Below, one piece after another: positions 6,420-10,405 of a stretch of 10,405 bases of DNA. The notes beneath the pieces are model-generated. The model ran no database searches and had not been told where the DNA came from. It was given only the letters and a program-made list of their open reading frames with translations. The position numbers and the translations under genes are program-made. Each line of letters starts with the position of its first letter. Position 1 is the first letter of the stretch. The DNA is from JARRNO01 sp037384885 (GTDB lineage: Bacteria > Acidobacteriota > UBA4820 > DSQY01), in contig JARRNO010000053.1 in assembly GCA_037384885.1 (NCBI GenBank), positions 1 through 10,405 on the forward strand, read 5' to 3'.

Positions 6420-6467
6420 GCGCTACCGCGCTGTGTCTTGTGTCTGGTGTTTCGTGTTTAGTGGGCT
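6420..6467 (+). repeat. Hairpin plus heptamer array
   Basis: GCGC-TACC-GCGC (6420-6431) is followed by four GTGTNTN heptamers and GTGGGCT (6433-6467). Bases 6433-6465 are identical to the reverse complement of the array to the right of the IS, about 4 kb away. This shows recent copying or strong constraint. Confidence 0.8.
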
Positions 6468-6483
6468 TGCGGCCCCCGTGGGA

Positions 6484-6590
6484 GCGGCTTCCAGCCGCGA
6501 GGTCCCGCATCGGCAAGCTATTCAAATCTTTGCTAGCAACGAATTACCCGCGAACACTTCTTCACTTCCTAGCTCTTTACTTCCTCGCTG
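6484..6590 (+). repeat. Composite repeat A1: hairpin, conserved core, octamer tail
   Basis: GCGGCT-TCC-AGCCGC (6484-6498), then a 55-bp core (6504-6558) matching 6749-6803 with one mismatch and containing the palindrome TTGCTAGCAA. A tail of 8-bp units (CTTCACTT, CCTAGCTC, TTTACTTC, CTCGC) follows to about 6590. Confidence 0.88.
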
Positions 6591-6611
6591 GGCGCGAAGC
6601 GGCCCCTGGGA

Positions 6612-6670
6612 GCGGCTTCCAGCCGCGATTCCCTGCAGCGGCCCCCTATTCAAATTTTTGCTCGCAGAGG
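6612..6670 (+). repeat. Composite repeat A2, degenerate
   Basis: The same hairpin GCGGCT-TCC-AGCCGC (6612-6626), then a decayed core in which CTATTCAAATTTTTGCTCGCA still matches A1 in part. There is no octamer tail. Confidence 0.65.
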
Positions 6671-6680
6671 AAGGCCCTCG

Positions 6681-6729
6681 CCCACTAGACACTTTTCACG
6701 AATCACTAGTCACTGGCCGCTGTGCGGCC
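6681..6729 (-). repeat. Heptamer array plus hairpin, inverse orientation
   Basis: CCCAC, then CACTAGA, CACTTTT, CACGAAT and CACTAGT, then the perfect hairpin GGCCGC-TGT-GCGGCC (6715-6729). Read on the minus strand, the order hairpin, GTG heptamers, GTGGGC is the same as at 6335-6384. Confidence 0.8.
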
Positions 6730-6833
6730 CGGCTTCCAGCCGCGATCTCCCGCATCGGCAAGCTATTCGAATCTTTGCTAGCAACGAATTACCCGCGAAC
6801 ACTCCCTAACTTCCTAGCTCTTCACCTCCTAAC
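6730..6833 (+). repeat. Composite repeat A3: hairpin, conserved core, octamer tail
   Basis: CGGCT-TCC-AGCCG (6730-6742), the 55-bp core (6749-6803), then octamers CCTAACTT, CCTAGCTC, TTCACCTC to 6833. It directly abuts the inverse heptamer element at 6681-6729. Confidence 0.87.
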
Positions 6834-6838
6834 ATGAA

Positions 6839-6855
6839 GGGCCGCGAAGCGGCCC
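6839..6855. repeat. 7-bp hairpin upstream of the decarboxylase gene
   Basis: GGGCCGC-GAA-GCGGCCC, a perfect stem with a 3-nt loop, ends 12 bases before the ribosome site of the next gene. It could lie in that gene's 5' leader; a regulatory role is speculative. Confidence 0.75.
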
Positions 6856-6877
6856 ACGCGAGAGCGCAGAGGAATCC

Positions 6878-7873
6878 ATGGACGAAAAACTGGTCCCGAC
6901 CAAAATCCTTGTCACCGGCGGCGCGGGCTTCCTGGGTTCGCATCTTTGCGAAACCCTCCTTGAAAACCACAATGAGGTGCTCTGCGTCGACAACCTTTAC
7001 ACCGGAACCAAGGCGCATATCGCCGGCTTCATGGAAAACCCCAATTTCGAATTCATGCGCCACGACGTGACCTTCCCCCTTTACGTGGAGGTGGACCAGA
7101 TCTACAACATGGCCTGTCCCGCTTCGCCCGTGCACTACCAGTGGGATCCGGTCCAAACCACCAAGACCTCCGTCCACGGCGCCATCAACATGCTGGGGCT
7201 CGCCAAGCGACGCAAGGCCAAGATTCTCCAGGCTTCCACCAGCGAGGTGTACGGCGACCCGGCGGAACACCCGCAGACCGAATCCTACTGGGGCAACGTG
7301 AATCCCATCGGCCCGCGCTCCTGTTACGATGAGGGCAAGCGCTGCGCCGAAACCCTCTTTTTCGATTACCGCCGCCAGCACAACCTGTCCATCAAGGTGG
7401 CGCGAATCTTCAACACCTACGGACCGCGCATGCACCCGAACGACGGCCGGGTCGTTTCCAACTTCATCATCCAGTGCCTCCGCTCAAAGCCCATCAGCAT
7501 CTTCGGGGACGGGTCCCAGACCCGGTCCTTTTGCTACGTCAACGACCTGGTGGACGGACTCATCCGCCTCATGGCCACCGGTGAAAATACGACCGGCCCC
7601 ATCAACCTGGGCAATCCTTCTGAAATCACCATTCTCGAACTGGCCGAGGAAGTCCGGCGCCTGACCGGCTCTTCTTCTGAAATCGAATTCAAAGAGCTGC
7701 CGGTCAACGACCCCCAACGCCGGAAACCGGACATCTCCCAGGCCCAACAGACGCTCGGCTGGAAGCCCTCCACTCCGCTCGAAACCGGTCTCAAGAAAAC
7801 CATTGATTATTTCGACGGCTATCTGCGCCAAATGCTCCCCGGCCAGCAGCTTCCCGATGCCCGGCAGAAATAA
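6878..7873 (+). CDS. UDP-glucuronate decarboxylase (UDP-xylose synthase)
   Basis: A 331-residue extended short-chain dehydrogenase that oxidises UDP-glucuronate with NAD+, decarboxylates it and reduces the intermediate to UDP-xylose, a donor for surface polysaccharides. NAD-binding GGAGFLG is at 14-20, the active-site loop TSEVYGDP at 121-128 (E123), and YxxxK is Y150-K154 (SCYDEGKR). RIFNTYGPRM (176-185) and GDGSQTRSFCYVNDLV (210-225) are signatures of this subfamily rather than of UDP-glucose epimerases. No membrane segment is seen, so it is cytosolic. The start ATG has AGAGGA 4 bases upstream. The gene stands alone: repeat-filled intergenic DNA of about 540 bp lies before it and over 800 bp, holding a repeat unit and an S23-type cassette, after it. 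Its transcription is therefore probably independent of sat-cysC. Confidence 0.95.
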   Translation: MDEKLVPTKILVTGGAGFLGSHLCETLLENHNEVLCVDNLYTGTKAHIAGFMENPNFEFMRHDVTFPLYVEVDQIYNMACPASPVHYQWDPVQTTKTSVHGAINMLGLAKRRKAKILQASTSEVYGDPAEHPQTESYWGNVNPIGPRSCYDEGKRCAETLFFDYRRQHNLSIKVARIFNTYGPRMHPNDGRVVSNFIIQCLRSKPISIFGDGSQTRSFCYVNDLVDGLIRLMATGENTTGPINLGNPSEITILELAEEVRRLTGSSSEIEFKELPVNDPQRRKPDISQAQQTLGWKPSTPLETGLKKTIDYFDGYLRQMLPGQQLPDARQK

Positions 7874-7905
7874 ATCGACAAGGCGCTTCACGCCGGCCCC
7901 GCAAC

Positions 7906-8056
7906 GGCAAGCTTCCAAAACTTTGCCCACAGCGGAAAGCCAACGCCCACGGCTGACGATTCACCGGCTGCGCAGCAGCCCGCCATTCGAATCTTTGCTA
8001 GCAACGTATTGCCCGCGAACACCTCCTAACCTCCTGGCTCTTTACTTCCTCACTGG
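7906..8056 (+). repeat. Composite repeat A4 with a preceding fragment
   Basis: A decayed core fragment (GGCAAGCTTCCAAAACTTTG, from about 7908) is followed by hairpin GGCTGC-GCA-GCAGCC (7966-7980). Then comes the core ATTCGAATCTTTGCTAGCAA (from 7985, through about 8021) and an octamer tail (CACCTCCT, AACCTCCT, GGCTCTTT, ACTTCCTC). The hairpin keeps the shape but not the sequence of A1-A3. The unit sits about 80 bp before the second S23-type cassette. Confidence 0.78.
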
Positions 8057-8137
8057 CAGCGCCCCCGGCGCCCGGCACAAAACCTCCGCCCGCCCGGTCT
8101 CGTAGTATCTGGGTAACGTTGCCGGCAGCCGTTGTCG

Positions 8138-8167
8138 GTTAGGAGGTGAGGCGGCTAGGAAGTTAAG
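8138..8167 (-). repeat. Left inverted end of cassette 2
   Basis: Octamers GTTAGGAG, GTGAGGCG, GCTAGGAA, GTTAAG in inverse orientation. GGCTAGGAAGTTAAG is the exact complement of bases 8608-8622. Confidence 0.75.
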
Positions 8168-8252
8168 GGTGATGAAGCAAAAAGCAGGATAACAAGCGTT
8201 TACAGGATATTCTAATGGGTGCAAGAAGACTGTTGAATGAAGAAAGTTACCT

Positions 8253-8612
8253 ATGAACCGAAGCCACATGAACCTTCAGGTATGGAAAAGCGGGATCGAA
8301 CTGGTAAAGCGAGTATACTTGGACACCGAATCCTTCCCCGCAGAAGAACAATTTGGTCTCACCAGCCAAATCAGACGTGCTGCCGTTTCCATTCCAGCAA
8401 ACATTGCGGAAGGTGCAGCACGTGGAAGCAAGAAAGAATTCAGGCAATTTTTAATCATTGCCCGGGGTTCACTCAGCGAATTGGACACCCTGCTCCTAAT
8501 CTCAAAGGAGGTAGGACTGCTCGTGAATAAGAGGTTTGAAGGACTTCATGAATTGGTCAACAGCGTCTCAGCGATGATGAGCGGCCTTCTTAAGTCTTTA
8601 TCCACTTCTTAA
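8253..8612 (+). CDS. S23-type four-helix-bundle protein
   Basis: An intact 119-residue gene, full length for the family. Features are NLQVWKSGIELVKRVY (7-22), FGLTSQIRRAAVSIPANIAE (34-53), the hallmark NIAEGAAR (50-57), GSLSELDTLLLISKEVGLL and a final amphipathic helix (about 94-119). In the first 80 residues it is identical to the frameshifted copy at 3294 in 52 positions (counted by eye), including the conserved loop. Homologues occur in 23S rRNA intervening sequences and as retroelement accessory (Avd) proteins, but there is no rRNA or reverse transcriptase here. The molecular function is unknown. The ribosome site is weak (AGAAAG). The stop codon TAA (8610-8612) is itself part of the right inverted end, which ties gene and repeat together. 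Confidence 0.92.
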   Translation: MNRSHMNLQVWKSGIELVKRVYLDTESFPAEEQFGLTSQIRRAAVSIPANIAEGAARGSKKEFRQFLIIARGSLSELDTLLLISKEVGLLVNKRFEGLHELVNSVSAMMSGLLKSLSTS

Positions 8613-8645
8613 CTTCCTAGCCTCCTAGCTTCCTAGCTCTTAACT
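8608..8645 (+). repeat. Right inverted end of cassette 2, octamer array
   Basis: Units TTAACTTC, CTAGCCTC, CTAGCTTC, CTAGCTC, TTAAC. It starts inside the S23-type gene's final codons and ends about 30 bp before the cysQ ribosome site. Confidence 0.78.
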
Positions 8646-8676
8646 GCCGCCCCCCACAACGGGCTGCTTACAATAC

Positions 8677-8681
8677 GAGGA
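8677..8681 (+). promoter_or_regulatory. Ribosome binding site setting the cysQ TTG start
   Basis: GAGGA lies 6 bases before TTG 8688. No ATG or GTG is positioned as well in this frame. This decides in favour of the TTG start. Confidence 0.6.
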
Positions 8682-8687
8682 CGGCCA

Positions 8688-9482
8688 TTGCCCTACTACC
8701 ACGAACTGAAAAAGATTACCGAAGCGCTCGAAAGCGCCCGAAAGGTGCTCTCAACCTGGACCCTCGACAAGATCACCGTCGAACGCAAAGCCGGCGGCTC
8801 ACCTGTCACGCAGGCCGACCTGGCGGTCAATAAATTGCTCCGCGAGAGACTGCCCGCCGAAGGCGAAGGCTGGCTTTCCGAAGAAAGCAAAGATCCCGGC
8901 GACCGCCTGGACAAATCCCGCGTCTGGATCGTGGACCCGCTCGACGGCACCAAGGAATTCATCAGCGGTATTCCCGAATGGTGCGTCTCCATCGGCCTTG
9001 TGGAAGACGGCGTTCCGGTGGCCGGCGGCATCCTCAACCCCGCCGCCGACCTGCTCATCACCGGCGCGGCCGGCCACGGCGTCACCCTCAACGGCGAGCC
9101 CTCCCACTTGGCCTTCCGGGCCACGGTCCTGGACGCCGAAGTGCTCGCCAGCCGGAGCGAAGTCAATCGCGGCGAATGGAACCGCTTCCAGCGCGCGCCC
9201 TTCAAAATGACGCCCTGCGGTTCCGTGGCCTACAAGCTCGGCTGTGTGGCGGCCGGACTCGCCGACGCCACATGGACGCTCGTGCCCAAGAACGAATGGG
9301 ACGTGGCCGGCGGCGTGGCGCTCATCCTGGCCGCGGGCGGCAGGGCGACCCTTCAGGACGGCAGCGAGATCAAGTTCAACCGGCCCGATCCACTGCTGCC
9401 GGGCCTCGTCGCCGCCAACAAGCGGCTCCACCAGGCGATCCTCGGCTTTCTCCGCAGCCAGGACGCCGTGGTCGGGATCTAG
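8688..9482 (+). CDS. cysQ: 3'(2'),5'-bisphosphate nucleotidase, CysQ type
   Basis: A 264-residue member of the inositol-monophosphatase-like metal-dependent phosphatases, usual length for CysQ. The family's metal-site motifs are all present: GSPVTQAD (37-44), LSEES with E65/E66, WIVDPLDGTKEFI (80-92) and WDVAGG followed by AAGG (204-218). KEF after DGT and the spacing favour CysQ over true inositol monophosphatase. The enzyme hydrolyses PAP, the product of sulfotransferases and PAPS reductase, to AMP and phosphate, preventing inhibition by PAP. The start is TTG 8688. Together with the PAPS-forming fusion 3 kb upstream it completes a PAPS production and PAP removal pair. The two are separated by the decarboxylase gene and repeat elements, so shared transcription is doubtful. 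Confidence 0.9.
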   Translation: MPYYHELKKITEALESARKVLSTWTLDKITVERKAGGSPVTQADLAVNKLLRERLPAEGEGWLSEESKDPGDRLDKSRVWIVDPLDGTKEFISGIPEWCVSIGLVEDGVPVAGGILNPAADLLITGAAGHGVTLNGEPSHLAFRATVLDAEVLASRSEVNRGEWNRFQRAPFKMTPCGSVAYKLGCVAAGLADATWTLVPKNEWDVAGGVALILAAGGRATLQDGSEIKFNRPDPLLPGLVAANKRLHQAILGFLRSQDAVVGI

Positions 9483-9515
9483 CTTCCCGCATAGATTGCA
9501 TTGATTTCCGCAGGT

Positions 9516-9538
9516 CCGCGCCCGCCGCTTTCCGGCGC
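9516..9538 (+). terminator. Weak possible terminator after cysQ
   Basis: CGCCG-CTTTC-CGGCG (9523-9537) lies 40 bases after the cysQ stop and is followed by a mixed T/C stretch rather than a T-run. The stem is only 5 bp. It may separate cysQ from the next gene. Confidence 0.25.
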
Positions 9539-9596
9539 AGATCTCTTTCTCTATCCATTGCCAGCCTGCTAAGAAGTCAAGGGGGATCATTCACCG

Positions 9597-10405
9597 TTGC
9601 ACGCCGATCGTTCCATAGTCTCGACGCAGGCCTCGTTCATCGTCCTGGCGGTCTTTCTCTCCTTCTCCGCCTTCGCCTTTGGATGCATGGAATCGTGGTC
9701 CATCGCGACCTGCGAAGTCATTCTCTTCATCGGGGCGGCCTTAGCCGGCTTCAGCAACCCCGGCTTCTGGAAATTTCCCCGGCGTCTGGTTATCCCGGCC
9801 GTTTTCGTCGTGGCCATGATCGTCGTGGGCGTGTTGCAGCTCGTGCCGCTCCCCGCCTCGCTCTGGCAGCACTTCCACGCCGAACGCACGGCGGTTTACA
9901 CCCAGGGCGCCAAGGCCGAGGCGCTGCTCCACACGAAAAAATATCGCGTCGATCCCTTCGGCCCCGCTGCAGACAAGCCCGTCGCGCCGGAGAAATGGAC
10001 GCCGGTTACGCCCAAAATGCCCGGCTGGATCCCGGCCAGCTTCACCCCCATGGCCACCTTGCGGGCGCTGCTGGCCCTGGCGGCCGCGTTCTGCCTCCTG
10101 TTGCTGCTCGAACAGCTTGCCCGGGCGGGCAGCTTCATGCTGCGCCGGCTGGCCTGGGTGGGCGGCGCGCTCGGCCTCGCCATCACCTTCATCGCGCTGA
10201 TGCAGTACCACGCAAGGCCGGAAAAAATCCTCTGGCTGCGCCAGAGCAAGTACGCCAAGCACGCCTTCGCCTCTTTCGTCAACCCGAACCACGGCGAAGC
10301 GTTCGTCAACCTGGCCCTTCCGCTGCTCTACTACCTGCTTTGGCGGGCCTCGCTGAAAGCCAGGCGCCCCAGCGACAAGTGGGGCCTGCGCATGATCGTA
10401 TTGGC
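9597..10405 (+). CDS. O-antigen ligase/polymerase-like membrane protein (C-terminal part beyond the right edge)
   Basis: An open frame of 269 codons running off the right edge, starting MHADRSIVSTQASFIVLAVF. Hydrophobic segments lie at about 11-30, 36-50, 67-87, 153-174 and 184-203. A large outward loop follows the third (about 88-150: LPASLWQHFHAERTAVYTQG onward). FASFVNPNHGEAFVNLALPLLY, near residue 230, matches the FVNxNH signature of O-antigen ligase/Wzy-like proteins. These act in the inner membrane, joining or polymerising lipid-linked glycans on the periplasmic side. The start chosen is TTG 9597, because a stop lies 9 codons upstream and no ATG occurs between. AAGGGGGA (9579-9586) ends 10 bases before it. 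Ligase and polymerase cannot be told apart from this part. Confidence 0.82.
   Translation, partial: MHADRSIVSTQASFIVLAVFLSFSAFAFGCMESWSIATCEVILFIGAALAGFSNPGFWKFPRRLVIPAVFVVAMIVVGVLQLVPLPASLWQHFHAERTAVYTQGAKAEALLHTKKYRVDPFGPAADKPVAPEKWTPVTPKMPGWIPASFTPMATLRALLALAAAFCLLLLLEQLARAGSFMLRRLAWVGGALGLAITFIALMQYHARPEKILWLRQSKYAKHAFASFVNPNHGEAFVNLALPLLYYLLWRASLKARRPSDKWGLRMIVL

Larger units (their letters stand above)
8138..8645 (+). mobile_element. Candidate S23-type cassette 2 with octamer inverted ends
   Basis: About 500 bp containing only an S23-type gene. The left end 8138-8167 is reverse-complementary to 8608-8637 at 25 of 30 positions, including a run of 15 exact bases (CTTAACTTCCTAGCC in the right copy). 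Both ends are octameric, with units of the CCTAGCTT type, different from CCTAGTCA in cassette 1. Mobility is inferred. Confidence 0.5.

Noticed and set aside
6433..6837. A 134-codon frame across the intergenic region
   Set aside because: It translates the repeated hairpins, cores and arrays; the protein repeats itself because the DNA does. No ribosome site.
3294..8612. Diversity-generating retroelement, suggested by S23/Avd-like proteins
   Set aside because: No reverse transcriptase and no template/variable repeat pair with adenine-biased mismatches in the window.

Overview
The window is GC-rich bacterial chromosome. Its genes for polysaccharide and sulfate activation are ordinary and intact. 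They are separated by intergenic regions unusually dense in small structured repeats. An O-antigen-ligase-like protein and UDP-xylose synthesis suggest a Gram-negative-type cell envelope. The sequence does not fix the phylum. Solitary S23-type four-helix-bundle genes and short-period intergenic arrays occur, from memory, in groups such as Desulfobacterota, Omnitrophota and the PVC superphylum, but this is a weak guess.

Layout, left to right. (1) Bases 1-771, minus strand: the N-terminal 257 codons of a B12-binding-domain radical SAM enzyme, which runs off the left edge. (2) A complete tRNA-Leu(UAA) with encoded CCA and its own promoter. (3) An IS481-type insertion sequence with an intact DDE transposase. 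Each end carries two copies of the end motif, the gene ends in a 36-bp perfect palindrome, and the element lies between oppositely oriented 7-bp-period arrays. (4) About 600 bp with no recognisable gene. (5) A cassette of about 580 bp with 32-bp imperfect inverted ends built of 8-bp units, carrying a frameshifted S23-type gene. (6) A fused ATP sulfurylase/APS kinase gene followed closely by a TauE/SafE permease gene. (7) About 540 bp packed with repeats: GC-rich hairpins with mostly 3-nt loops, 7-bp-period arrays, and a unit made of hairpin, conserved core and octamer tail. (8) A UDP-glucuronate decarboxylase gene. (9) Another hairpin/core/octamer unit, then a second S23-type cassette with an intact gene and its own octamer inverted ends. 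(10) cysQ. (11) The start of an O-antigen ligase/polymerase-like membrane protein, which runs off the right edge.

How the genes fit together: Sat-CysC makes PAPS from sulfate, CysQ removes the PAP left after sulfotransfer or reduction, and the TauE/SafE protein probably moves a sulfur oxyanion. UDP-xylose synthesis and an O-antigen-ligase-like protein in the same stretch suggest a surface-polysaccharide locus that may use PAPS for sulfation. No sulfotransferase is visible, so that is inference.

The most unusual content is the repeat system. Two S23-type proteins (52 of 80 leading residues identical by eye) sit in cassettes bounded by inverted arrays of 8-bp units whose sequence differs between the cassettes. 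Related octamer arrays and 7-bp-period arrays also occur without a gene, next to small GC-rich hairpins. This looks like a family of small, possibly mobile elements with gene-less derivatives.
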